Shown: positions 9,926-22,300 of the stretch, in pieces
Layout of the letters: each line of letters opens with the position of its first letter
Position numbering within the stretch: the stretch's first letter is position 1
NCBI GenBank assembly: GCA_020747015.1
Contig: JAGTJM010000021.1
Coordinates: 534,374-598,373, forward strand
Source of the DNA: Pyrenochaeta sp. MPI-SDFR-AT-0127
Taxonomy: Eukaryota > Ascomycota > Dothideomycetes > Pleosporales > Cucurbitariaceae
DNA length: 64,000 nt
Direction: 5' to 3'
Translations under genes and position numbers: made by a program
The notes under the pieces: generated by a model
Told to the model about the DNA's origin: nothing
Database searches by the model: none
What the model saw: the letters and a program-made list of their open reading frames with translations, nothing else

Positions 9926-12084
9926 GATGGCAAGTGGTGAAAAGAAAAAGGTCTCACTCGCTGATCGATAGTTACTCAACCAAGGGAACGATTTTGGTGT
10001 CCAAGCCTTTTATGAGAGACCCAGGAGGGAGGCACGCTACATATAGAACCCATCAGTACTATAGTGGGACGGCGACTGCCTGAGCTGTAAGCAAGCTTGT
10101 GTCAATACCACTGAACCAGGAAAGGAGTTTCGAATACCGACATTCCGTGCGGCTGGCGCCAGATGCTGTGTGTCAGATCCGGCAGAGGGGCACACAGCCT
10201 CTGACGTGCCAAAAAGCCATAATGGAAATTAGTTAACTTCGCTTGTTCATGGCTCTCACTGGCCGACTCGAGACACAAGTTGCCTAGATTGTGTTGAGCG
10301 CTGAGCGGCTGTGCCAAGTCAGGCATAAGATCGTACGTCCCCACGCCCGAACTCCGCGATTCCTCATGGGGACCAGTCTAATCAGAGGGAGCAGAAAAAT
10401 ATACAGTGGCGATCGCTTTAGCCGACCATGCTTAGTCTACGCACATCATCGATACGGAGCCGCGACATCAATATACTTGGCGCTAAGGTGACTGATATCA
10501 CCAGTAGCATGTAGCAAGGCAGCATCCATCAGCCTTGCAAGCGATGTGAAGCTGCTGATACTCGCCGAGCGTGCGCCTCCATCACCGCGAGCTGCGGTCA
10601 GTATGTGTGTAACAGTCCAGCTTCAAGGAACGAGCAAGCGAAGCGCTATGTCTGGCAGGAAGACCATTTTTCTTGCTGGGTACGCAGACGCTTGCTGGCA
10701 ATCCCGAGGAGTCCAGTGTCTTGGAAACGCACGTTTTGCCTTCATTTGTGATCAAGTGTCATGGTGAAGATCGGTGCAGATGGTGTGGTTGTCGTGCGGA
10801 AGCTACAGGGCTAATCTATTTTGAGCTGTTTGACAGCCAATTATCAAGTAGCGAAGGGACCCTTGAAACGAAGATCGCTCCTTCCCTAGCCGCACAGACG
10901 CCTGTTTAGTGGTTCAGCTTCAACTTCATGCTAAGAAATACATGAGTGCGGAGAGCCGAAGTAAAAAGTCCGACGCACATTTCCCGTCAATACTCTTCGC
11001 CATTCTCAGCTTTCTTGGTGCTGTCTTGTTCCACTTATGACTGTACCGTCATTGCCCTGGCCAAACTCATGATTCGCTGCCGCACGCCCATGCCTGGCCA
11101 TGCGGCAAGACATCGGTGGTTGTAATCTCCTTGATGCCGACATCGATGCATTTCGATAGTGCACGTTGAGATGAAGAAAACCTGCAACTAGGTGATGGAC
11201 ACTTTGTTTTTTCGGTCCTAAATTTTGAATTGCTCCAAGGCCTTGACTATGCCTCCGAATCGAAACATATACATTGTATTGTTCAAATAGTTTCAAAGTC
11301 CCTGGGCTGAATGCTACCACTGGTCACGTCACTGGTATACACGCTGTTAATTCTGCGCCACTTAGCGAGCGTCCGTCTTTACTGGTGGGAGCCTTATCGT
11401 ATCACATTAGTAGCTCGTTTTCGGCGCTCTTGTACTTGCTATCTATGATTGCTCGCAATCCCAGATCTTAGCCCGCAGTAAACGTATGAGACACTCTCAA
11501 CAACGAAGTGTACGATTCCAGGAAATGCAGGGACATCCACGCAATTTTATGCACTCATTGTCTAAGATTACCAGGAGGCTAATCACTTCATACCAATGCA
11601 ATTTGTTCAAAGACCTGAGTCTTTTTGGGGCTTTGGTAGCCACATCCGGAATCCCGGAAAGTAGGGTTCCACAGCATTTGAAGCGAGCAACGCCTCCCTA
11701 CGATGCGGGTCCCAGATCCGGCGTGATTCCAGACGCCCATAAAAGACCCTGGAAGCTATATGGATACAAACTGACACGCATAGTACACACATATCACCCG
11801 AGTCCCGGACATTCATCCGATCACGATTGCACATGTGGGTCGCATGTTGAGTTGTGCCAAGCCGAATCAAAACTGGCAACAAGAACTGGTTCGCGATCCT
11901 GGGTATCTAATGACTACAGATCAAACTCAAAAAAGCCAAAATATACTCCCGCAAGTTCTGTTAATGTTACAATACATCTCTCCAGCGCAAAACATCAACC
12001 TTTGACTTTGGCGCGTCAGCAATCGATGGCCGTACAGCAAGATTCTGTGGCCATGGTTTGCTCGGGTCAGACTACATACGTTGC
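9926..12084. other. 2.2 kb intergenic region, no gene supported
   Basis: Contains only short overlapping frames; the longest (11486-12088, + strand, 200 codons) lacks domain character and overlaps the 3' end of the next gene. No tRNA, repeat or mobile element recognised. It may hold an untranslated RNA or long regulatory sequence, which I cannot show. Confidence 0.45.
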
Positions 12085-15000
12085 TTAGTTCTGCCCCCCG
12101 CTCTTTTCGGTCTCTCCAGGTGAACTCACCTTGGTACTTCCAGTCCAAGATGTAGTCCGTTGGACCGCGAAATAGTAATCACGAAATGGGTCGCCGGTGC
12201 TCTCTCTTTCTGTGGAGCTCCGAGCGCTGGCTGATTGATCAGTACTCAAGCGCTGGAGCAAATTTGATCGGGATGTTGATCGAAAGTCTGAAGTTTTCTG
12301 ATTGGCGGCTGGTAGTGCTGGAGAATGATGCTTGCGGCTGGGTAGTGCTCGATTTGGGGTCTCAGGACCATGTTGTGAACTAGCTGGAAGAGAATGGCGA
12401 GGTCGACCACGCTGAATGCCTCCAGAATGACCTTTCAGTTGATTTCTGTTCTGGTTGAAGGCGTTCGGCAGTGAAGTTCTCGAAGACTTTTTCTTGCGGG
12501 GCGGCTTCTGTGTCTGCGTTGAAGGCTGTTGCACAGGAGGAGGCAGACCAAGCTCCTCAAGACATTTAGATAAAGTATCCCTATTCTTGATGATGCCTTT
12601 CTTGTATAGTGTGTCGCGTATAGTGTCCTTATAGAATCGATAATAAGGCTCTGGATTCTCTCCGCGATCTACACACTCCAAGGCGTAATCCTTGTAATCC
12701 GTTCTGTTACGAATGATAAAGTCGTCCCATTGCCACTTAGGTACCATTTTGTCCTCTTGATCGAGTTTGTGCATCTGTGTGCATTGTCCTTGAAAATGCC
12801 TCGTATCTCCGGTGTATTCTGGATATGCCGCCTTGAATCTTTGAAATACTGTTAGAGAGCTAGCTTGATCTACTGCAACGATAACTTGTGCTTGCTGCTG
12901 AGCTCTAGGGCCCAATTTCGCCTGTGGCTGCATATGCGATGGAATGGTACTGCTTTTGGAGTGTGGTGTAGGAACATCCTTGTCTGTGTGATCTTCATAA
13001 AGGCTTCTATGTCGTGGAGACATAGAACGCGATTCCGTGTTGCCTACTTGCTCTACAGAAGAGTCTACTTCCATTGCATCAGCATCTTTATCCATACTGA
13101 GCTTGCTTGCAGTGCTAGGTCGGCTGTCGAGACTTGTGCTAGAATTCCGTTCTTCTCGAAACTTTCGTAACAACTCTGCTCGTTCTTGACGCAACGCCGA
13201 GGTCTGGTCGATGGTTGGACGTGAGTTGTCTCCAAAGCCCACAATTTTAAGCTCTCGGCGCTTAGAGTGTCGTATTTTGTCCTTGGACGGTGAGTCTGCT
13301 AGCTTACGTTTCATAAGCCCCGATTCCATTCGAGTATGCTCTGGTGAAAGTGTTTCAATGGGGGATATCTGCACGCTAGAGTTTAAGCTTGTGGAGGGAT
13401 TTTGAGCAGTTATAGGCTTCTGTGTCTGATTTACTTTGGCACCTTGCCTAGGCGAAAGGTCTGTCATTGAAGGTAGATCGACAACAGAAACGCTCTGTTC
13501 GTGCGCATTGTCCATATGGTGAAGGCTGCCACCTCGTCGCTGTCGTTGTACTGTACCACCTCTTTCGAACTCTGGAATAGTCTCGATGTCGTTTGCTCCA
13601 GATTTGCGGTGGTTAGGTTCATCTGTGGGGCCAGATGTAGTTGCTTCGCCGTATGTACCATAGACAACCGACTTAGATGGGGGATGTTGAGCGTCGCCGC
13701 TTGAGCCATGTTTTTGCTTTGGCGCTGAGTCGGTGAGTGTAACAGCCTGACCGTGCTTGCTTTTAGCATAAGGCGTTTGTTCCACTTGTACAACGGACTC
13801 CAAGATTGGCGAGGAGGCAGAGCTTGACTGATTTGTCTCATCATCTTGAGGGCTTTCTTCCTCTACCACATCTTCGCCTAAGCCCCGCGGTACCGATGTT
13901 TCCATTTCCATCTCGTCTTCGGAATCGGAAGTTAGCTCTACAACTGGAGGGGACGAAGACGGAGCATTAGGTTCATCCTTGTTCAATAAAACCATGCTCC
14001 CTGGCTGATGTCTCTGTGTTTGTTGTATGGTTGCTTCTTGTTTAGTTGCGTGGTTTGTGGTAGGGTGGTTTGTTTCGAAGCTGGAATCTGGGGGAAGTCC
14101 TTGTCGAGATTTCGCAGGTCTTTGGGGTGGTTCTGGGCTCGGTGACACGGACCAGGAGACCTGGCTGACCGTAGGTTCGCCATCTTCACCCACCTGGAGT
14201 ATGGAGTCTGGCGATGGGTCAACGTCTTCAAGGACCGAATCAGGTGAGGGGTCAATGTCCATGTCACTATCCACGTCCGAGTCGCCCTCAGCAGCAGCCT
14301 TCTCATCAGCAAGCCGACCAAGTTCTCTGAACAGTTGTATGGGAATATTGCCATCCTGGAAAGGTAAGACGCCGGCTTGTGGTTTGTACCAACTCTCAGC
14401 TTTCAGTAACACCCGTTGTTGATCTGGAGGTACTTGTAAGGAATCATGATCAAATATCAAACCCTTCATCCAGGAACACTCGACGCTTGTTGTACTGACA
14501 TCGTCCGAATCGCTTTCCTCCACCACCGTTTGTTCTAAGGGTGACCTTTCTACTGTTGATTTTGTGATGGCAGGTGAGGCTGGCATTTCTTCTCCGGCTT
14601 GCTGTCTCCTTGCAGCTGATGCCGGCGATGTCACACTCGCAATCGTAGTTTCCGCCGCTGCTTCCATCGAATCCACAACTGGTTCCGCGTTTGGATCAGG
14701 CGTAGCTGAGAGTGGTTGCTCAGCGGCCTGCTTTCTGAAAGCTGCGCGCACAAAACCCTCTGTTGGAGCCACGGAAGGCTTGCCAGTGTGTTGCTTCTGT
14801 GCTTGTCCGAGAAGGCCCAACAACTTCATCCGCGTTTCGTACTCTGAGTTTGCGGCATTTGGCCGTATCTCCTCCCGACTGGTGTTTCCAGCTAAGACCG
14901 GCTCCATTCTGTTCACACCCAAGAATTGCGGCTCGTCTTTGCCGTTTCTGGGGCGAATGGGATGTGCCAGCTGGGTGGCATAGGTCACTTGAGTATGCGG

Positions 15001-15690
15001 GGCTTGGGACTGCAGATTGGTCTGGCTCGCGGGTGCCGCGTCGTCTTCATCCACAGCACCAGCCATCGCTTCTTCGTATGTGCCTTCTTCTGTGGTCAAG
15101 GCAAAGCATCGGTGGTCGGCGTGGGCTCGTGTAAAGTGGAGCTGCTTCAAGACTGCGCCGATCTGTTCGTTCCAGTGGAGAGGTGTCAAGGGTGCGACAT
15201 GCGCAGGGCGTAGACCGAGCCAGTCGACCTTGTGCAGGATGAAGCGAAGTTTGTCGCGTGGCGGTCCGTACGAGGTATATCGGATTGTATATCTTCGAAC
15301 AGCTATCACGCTTTGCACGGCAAGTAATTGGCCAGGGAATCGCTCTGACACGTCTCCAAAGCAGTCGGTGGTGAGATGGGCGACTACGTGACACTGGCCG
15401 TCAGTCAGCGTGAAAGGGTGTAGCTATGAGGGGCACGCGTCAGATCAGAAGCTCGTGCGCAACAATGCATATTCACGTGCCTGGATGACTTGCAAGGCGC
15501 TGTTGCGCTCTGGGTGGATATCGTTGCTTGTGTCTAGACAGGAGCCGTTGTCGTGGTACAGGCCTTCCCAGGTCCTGTCGAACGTGGTCCTAACGCCCGA
15601 CTCCTTCTTTCTACGTTGATCTTGCAGCCAGTTATTCGCTAGTAGCAGTTGCTCCTCGAATGTCTCCTCGAGCCATGGGCGAATGTCCAT
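12085..15690 (-). CDS. Shelterin TPP1/Tpz1-like telomere protein (TPP1/Est3 OB fold)
   Basis: A large exon 12085-15423 and a 5' exon of about 15490-15690 give roughly 1180 residues. The 5' exon begins MDIRPWLEETFEEQLL, resembling the RPW start of the TPP1/Est3 OB fold. After splicing, the strands FTLTDGQCHVVAHL and ALQ..SYGPPRDKLRFILHKVDWLG complete an OB-like domain by about residue 150. A long disordered Ser/Glu/Pro-rich middle follows, then a conserved region with the blocks FKAAYPEYTGDTRHF and KWQWDDFIIRNRTDYKDY. Another disordered stretch leads to a terminal block, DPFRDYYFAVQRTTSWTG. Fungal Tpz1/TPP1 bridges Pot1 at chromosome ends to the other shelterin subunits and telomerase. The first donor (GTCATC) is weak, so the 5' junction may be wrong. 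It is divergent from FAB1. Confidence 0.62.
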
Positions 15691-16342
15691 ATATGCACCC
15701 CACGGCGCAAGTGGCAAGACACGACGAGTTGCGGGCAGTCTTCGGCAGAGGTACTAGCAATACGGGGCACAGGGCGGGGCATTTGGGCCGGCATCAAGTG
15801 AGAGATGTCCAGGTAAAGGTGACTACAAGAGCGCGTAACTCATCCACGAGCTACGCTGGCTGGCCAGTTCTGCGGCCGCCTTGTTCACCTGCGATTTGCT
15901 CGGCAAGGCTGGGACGGTTGCACAAGAGCAGCGGGCGGAGGTAGCTGTGGGCCTGAGGCGCAAACTCCGCATGAGCTTGAGCTTGGCGCGGCTGCGCGTC
16001 ATCGCCCGCCCTAGATCAGCTGCCATGCTCTTCACAATCCCAGCCCGCGTGTCGCTTGATATGTCATGCCCGTAGCTTACTGTCGATGCCTAGTCTATCC
16101 TTCACACGGCTCGAAGGTGGCCACAGCCCTCGACGCCTTGCCATCTCGCTGAACAGGACATCTTGACCCCATTCGTGACGAGAACCTGAACCTCTCCCCT
16201 CCCATCCTCCTCTGGTGCAGCCCATGAGCATATCGTGAAGCCTGATGCTGCTCTTCAATCCAAAACCGCCGCTCGTTCTTGCGCCTCGATACACCTTCTG
16301 CTCCTACTACACCCTCCCACCAAGCCTCCCAACCCCATAGCC
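15691..16342. promoter_or_regulatory. Divergent promoter region of the TPP1-like gene and FAB1
   Basis: 650 bp between two start codons. An in-frame ATG at 16235 could extend the FAB1 product by 36 residues, but the added segment is Leu/Pro/His-rich and I prefer 16343, which sits in CCATGG. No specific sites recognised. Confidence 0.45.
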
Positions 16343-19300
16343 ATGGCTCGAGATTCGCGGGGCTCGCTGCCCGAGGCGCTCCACCAGATGCATGCCACGG
16401 CATCTCGCTCTGACACCCTGACCACCTTCGACGACCTCACGGCTCCTCCAGCCCCACCCGGGGCTGGCGAGCCAAAGGGCATAGAGCTGGTGCAGGGTGG
16501 CTTCAGTGGCCTATACAGCCGTATCAGGGCGTCGGTGGGAGGTGCCAAAGAGCAAGCATACGATGCTGCCAGTAGCTCCTCTACGGCGGCTCGAAGCTCG
16601 CCAGTCGCAACGAGGAGTCCTGCTGGGACTGCGGTATCGTCGCCTGTAGTCGTGTCTGTGCCAAATTCCCGGCTGCAATCGCCCTTGACAACAACCTTCC
16701 CCGATGCCTTGCCACCCTCTCGCGACTCGAATATGTCCAGCACTACCATCTCGAGCAAGCTTTCGCTGAACACGTCCAAATCATCCCTGCCAATGACACG
16801 GTCTCGACCGTCAGTGACTTCCAGCGTCGAACCTGGGAAAATACACAAGGAGGACGACTCTTTTTCTCAGAGCCCTGTAGGCACTCACTCGAAAGCACCT
16901 AGCACCTCCAACATCGATCTGCTGAAAGGTGGCCCAACAAAGGAGCTCGCGTCCACATCACAGCCTACAGTGTCTCCGCGATTCGCCCCAGGCAGAGACG
17001 ATGGGACACGCCGACAGAAGGGGGACCAACACGTCGACCGTGAAGGGAGTGACAATTCTGGCGATGACGGGGTGCTCGTAGAGGGCAATGGCCCCGTAAA
17101 CAACAGTGGAAACTTCAAATTTCCGTCCGAGTCGGCGCGCGATGGTATGAGCAAAGTCAGCTTCCGGCCACAACCCGCTCGTTCTGCACTCGCACTCAGC
17201 AAGGCGCGAGACCGACTTGTAACGACCCCAGAAATGTCCCAAGCGACACACCCTACCGCAAATTCCCGAGCACCTGCCTCCGTGGCTGAGTTGCAACGTC
17301 CCCCACTGGTCCAGATTGGCGCTTCCCATTTGCCTGGCTATCGACTTTCAAGAGCGTCTTCGTCGGACGGCTTGAGCTCTGTCATGACTTCTTCTACCGT
17401 GCGTACCCCAGGACTTGCACCCATCGAAGTAATTCAACGTCAAACCCATGACAGGCCTGCCGTGAACAGCATGTCCAAGTCGGCATTCACCCAGATGCGA
17501 AGGAAGATTCTGGACCGAGAGTTTTGGATGAGAGACGAGAACGCCAAGGACTGCTTCAATTGTGGTGACGCATTTACTACATTCAGGCGCAAGCATCATT
17601 GTCGGACCTGCGGGCAGATATTTGACTCGAAATGCACATCCATCGTTTCTGGAAAAATATTTGGACAGCAAAGCAATCTGAAAGTATGCAAACCATGTGA
17701 AGCTATCATCTATGGCCACGATGACGATTCAAGCGAATATACAGACGAGGGTGATCAAACTTCCATCTACGACCATGGTGACGCTGGTGGAGACTTTGAT
17801 GATGAGGACCTCGAAGCACCGGAAAGTGACTACACAAAAATTGGAACACCCACAATCAGTATACCCATGTCAAGGAAGACTGGCACTGAGAAGAAACGGC
17901 GGTCTCATGTCATCGAGCTCGGTCCACAAACCTTAGCTAGACCGAGTTCCTCGCGGTCTCTGCGATCGCTCAGTGGGAGGCCACGTTCGTCGAGCCACAA
18001 ACGCTACCATTCAAGACATCAGCATATGCGACACGTCAAACACGATGACCGTGCGCCTTTCCATCAATATCACGACAATTCGCGGAGCCAACCGAGTCTG
18101 TCTGCCTTTCACCATGATAACATTATCGATCCAGATCTTGCACCTTTCATGTCTGACGAAGGCTCGAGCGAGGAAGAGCATGCAAGCATATTCGCAACCC
18201 TGAGAGGAGACCCTGCTGCCGATGGGAGCCTGGAGAGTGAGAAAGGTGGTCTCGGTGGTCTGTTGGCCGCAATGAGAAAGGGCAAAACAAGACATGGAGA
18301 CAAGAGTGTTGCAAGCGGGGGTCACGCACGGGATGTTGACAATGCCAGTATCACGAGCCGCAGTGCAAACCGACTTTCACGCAGAAGAAATCTTAGTGTG
18401 AGCAGTGTAACACACAGACCATCACCAAGACGGTCCAAGAGCAATACTCTTTTGAGGCCTTATACTGCTAGTTTTGGTGCCATTGGTTCACAGCCTGGTA
18501 CACCACAGTTACAGCCCACTCCGTCTCCTACTCCACCCGGCACGAAAATTACACGTAGCGCCTCGATTCAAGGTGGAATGACGCCCAAGGTCGAGCTCAA
18601 CAAAGCTAGCCTCGACCATGCGCGCAAGTTGGTAAGGCAAATGCTGCACGATGCTGGAGTAGCGCATGTATCAAGCTGGGAGAAAGCCCTAATCCCCATA
18701 CTGCGTCGATGCACAGACGATGTCAACACCGATGTAGATAGAGGTGACGATATCGATATCAGGAATTACATCAAGCTCAAAAAGATTCCTGGTGGAAAAC
18801 CGCGCGACACGGCGTATGTTTCCGGCGTAGTTTTCACAAAAAATGTTGCTTTGCGCAGTATGCCTCGAAGTATAGCGAACCCAAGAATCATTGTTATAAC
18901 TTTCGCAATCGAGTATGCGCGGCATCAAACGCACTTCATGAGCTTGGAGCCGGTCATTGCGCAAGAGAGAGAATACCTCCGCAACTTGGTTAGTCGCATC
19001 GCAGCGCTTCAGCCTCACGTGCTTCTGGTGCAACGCAATGTTTCTGGCCTTGCCCTCGAGTTTTTGGAAAAGGAGGGCATCGCGGTTGCATACAACGTCA
19101 AATCGACTGTACTGAATGCTGTCGCCAGATGCACAGGGTTGCGAATGATTTCATCCGTCGATAAGCTTGCCATGGACCCATCCCATCTGGGGTACTGCGA
19201 CAGCTTTGACGTGAAAACCTATGTGCATAACAGCGTAAGGAAAACCTATATCTTCTTGTCTGGTTGTCAGAAAGAGCTGGGATGCACCATTGTCCTACGT

Positions 19301-22300
19301 GGCGCGGAGGACCAAGAACTTATCAAGTTGAAACGCATCACTGAGTTTATGACTTATGTAGTGTATAACCTCAGGCTTGAAACTTGTCTTATGCGAGACG
19401 AGTTCATCAACACACCGACGACCTCAATCACAGGGACGCTTACCTCGGATCAAATCGAAGCAACTCGTGCCCAACAGCAAATTGCTGGCGCTGTGAACAA
19501 TCAATCAGCGCTGGGTGCGACCGCTGAAAATAGTGGTGAAGAGCCTTGCGTCCAAGGCGCAGATATTGGAGACGCTGCGCCTTCATACTACAGCGAATTA
19601 GTAGAGAACCACCGGACCAAAATTCTTTCTTCCTCGCCTTTCGTCAAGTTCATGCAGCCTTACTTGCTCGAACAAGCTCGACAATACGAAGGGAAGCTTA
19701 GCCATCTTAAACGACTCAAAGGCCAATTCACCACTGGTGACGAAGAGAAGTCTGGGGAGCCTATCCAAAAGTTTGAACTTGTACAACCGGAAATGGTCCA
19801 CACTGTGGTCGAGGGGGCGTCAAAACAAGTGCGAGAATTCCTGTCCGCCGTGCATGCATCGGAATATGACAGAGCGTTGCACCAATACACGACACAGAGG
19901 CGACAATGGGAACAATACTTGTCTGGCAATGTGGACCTATATGACCCTTTTAATCACCAAAAGATTGCTGTTTTGTACAGTGTTGTGAATACCGCGACTT
20001 CGACTCCTTGCATTGGCCCCGAGATAATTGCTCTTGGCTTCTACCAGGAACACGACTACGACGATGGTTTCACACCCGACTGCACTCTTGGCCAGTATGT
20101 TGAGCACCTCTGCTCCTCGGCTGGGGTAGTTTGCGAAGATGACGGGTGCAATCGAAGAATGCTTGACCACTCTCGACAATACGTGCATGGTGAAGGACAA
20201 ATGAGTGTCATCGTACAAAAGCATCCCCCCAAACTGAAAGGGATGTATCAGACCATTCTCATGTGGAGCTGTTGTAGGATTTGTGGCCAGGAGACACAGA
20301 CATTTCCGATGTCTGAATGGACTTGGAAATACTCGTTTGCTAAGTATCTGGAGTTGACCTTCTGGAGTACACAACTACACCCCCGAGCTGGTATATGTCC
20401 ACATGACATTCACAAGGATCATGTCCGCTACTTCGGATACAACAACGTCGCATTGCGCATTCAATATGACCCAGTCCCAATGTATGAGGTCATTGCTCCG
20501 AAACCAAACGTTACCTGGAAAGTTGATAGCGATCTGAGACTGAAGAACGACCAATACTTGATGATTGAGGAGAAACTAGACTGCTACATGGGCTCAATTA
20601 TGAATAGGATCCAGGGTATCCGCGTTGAGAGTCTCAATCCCGATATTATGGAGCTTTGCAGGAACGAAGTAGAGCTGCTCATGAAACGCGCAAACGAAGA
20701 GCATGACTGGCTTAAGAGAAAGCTCCAAGCCAAGTATATGAACTCAAAGTACTACGAAATTATTCCCATGAATCGAGCCATTCGTGCCATTCAGGAGAAA
20801 GCCATCGCGTGGGATGAAACATTTATGGAGTTCGAACGGCAATTTTTCCCTTCCGAGACAGACATTCGCAGATTAGCGGCTTTGCAGCTCAAGAAGATCT
20901 TTTTGGAACGAGACGAGTCAACCAGTTCCTTGACGTCCGTTGATGAGGGTGCGGAGTCTGGTGCGGATGAGCCATTTCTTGACGAGAAGGGTGAACCAGT
21001 TACACTATCACCAATGCCCTCCAAAATGTCTCCGGAAGTAGCCTGCGATATGCTGACTTCTGTTGTGAAGGAAGACCACTCAAATGGTAGCCCACCAGAG
21101 AGTGGCGAGCCCACAGCGTCAGACCACATCACACCTAGTTCACCGAACACCAATGCCGCCGATCAGCCAATTCAGTCTCCTCGGAACGCAGTAGACCGGG
21201 AAGATGTCCGCCATTTGGATCTTGCAGTATCGTCGAGCTTTCCAGAGAACCCAGCTACAGATGAGCAACTGCTGAAAACACCTACAATTGCCCCTGATGT
21301 TGATCGATTCGACCAAGGCTCGCCTACACCTACAAGTCTTCCGAAGGTTAACCCTATCGATAAGTCTGTTGCAGATGCAATCGACAATATGCCGAGTTCC
21401 CCGTCACCCATTCCAGCTTCACAGACCCCGCCAGAGAGTAAGATTCCGCGCCTAGTCGACAATAACCGGCGTGAGATGTCTTCTCGGCCTGCTGCACCCA
21501 TTCGAACACAGTCTCAGCCAGGTAACGCATTAAAGCATACCAGTGCTTTCCCTGGTCCTTCAGTTTTCTCTAGTGGTCCTCTCACCTCCAAATCAACATT
21601 AAGTGACCAAGCGAAAATACTCGAACGCATGACGGAGCGATTGGGTTACGGGTCTGGGAAACAGGCCAAGTCATCGTCCCGAATCCCTCGCTCGATTCCC
21701 TACAAGACTACAAAGGTATCCAAGCTCGCTGAGCACTTTGAGCAGCTTTCACGGGAGTTTCAGAAGGAACGAATGCGCGAGCGACGAAACGATCGGAACA
21801 GGATGGCCCGCGCATATCCTCTTGCAAGGTCGAAGCCTATCGTTGAAGTGTACAAAAACGTACATGATGCCGTTCAGGAGAATAATGCATCTGACGAAGA
21901 ATTGCAACAAGAATCTCCTCCACGTGCAAGCATAGATAATAGTACGCTAGGCGACAGCACTCTCACAGAGACAACTGGCGGCGTAACAACAGCATCTCAA
22001 TCGCCAGTGGATGAGCGTCATCACAAAGACATGCAGCACGGCCATACTGAGGAACCATCTCATACTCAAAGTCATCCACCATCAGATGCTGAGCATGATA
22101 CCAGTGATACAGAAATAACGCCTGAGGACATTCCCCTCCCAGACAGCATTGCCAGCTCTCAGCTTCTGAACATGAGCGACTCCCAACTTGAGGGCTCACT
22201 TGAGCTTCCGCGACATGAGAAAACAACCCTTTTGAAGATGCTCACAAGTTTTTGGTCCGAACGCTCAGCAAGCGGATGGACACCTCTTGAGTATCCTTTC

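Noticed and set aside
11486..12088. 200-codon plus-strand frame
   Set aside because: No domain, and it overlaps the end of the telomere-type gene on the other strand.
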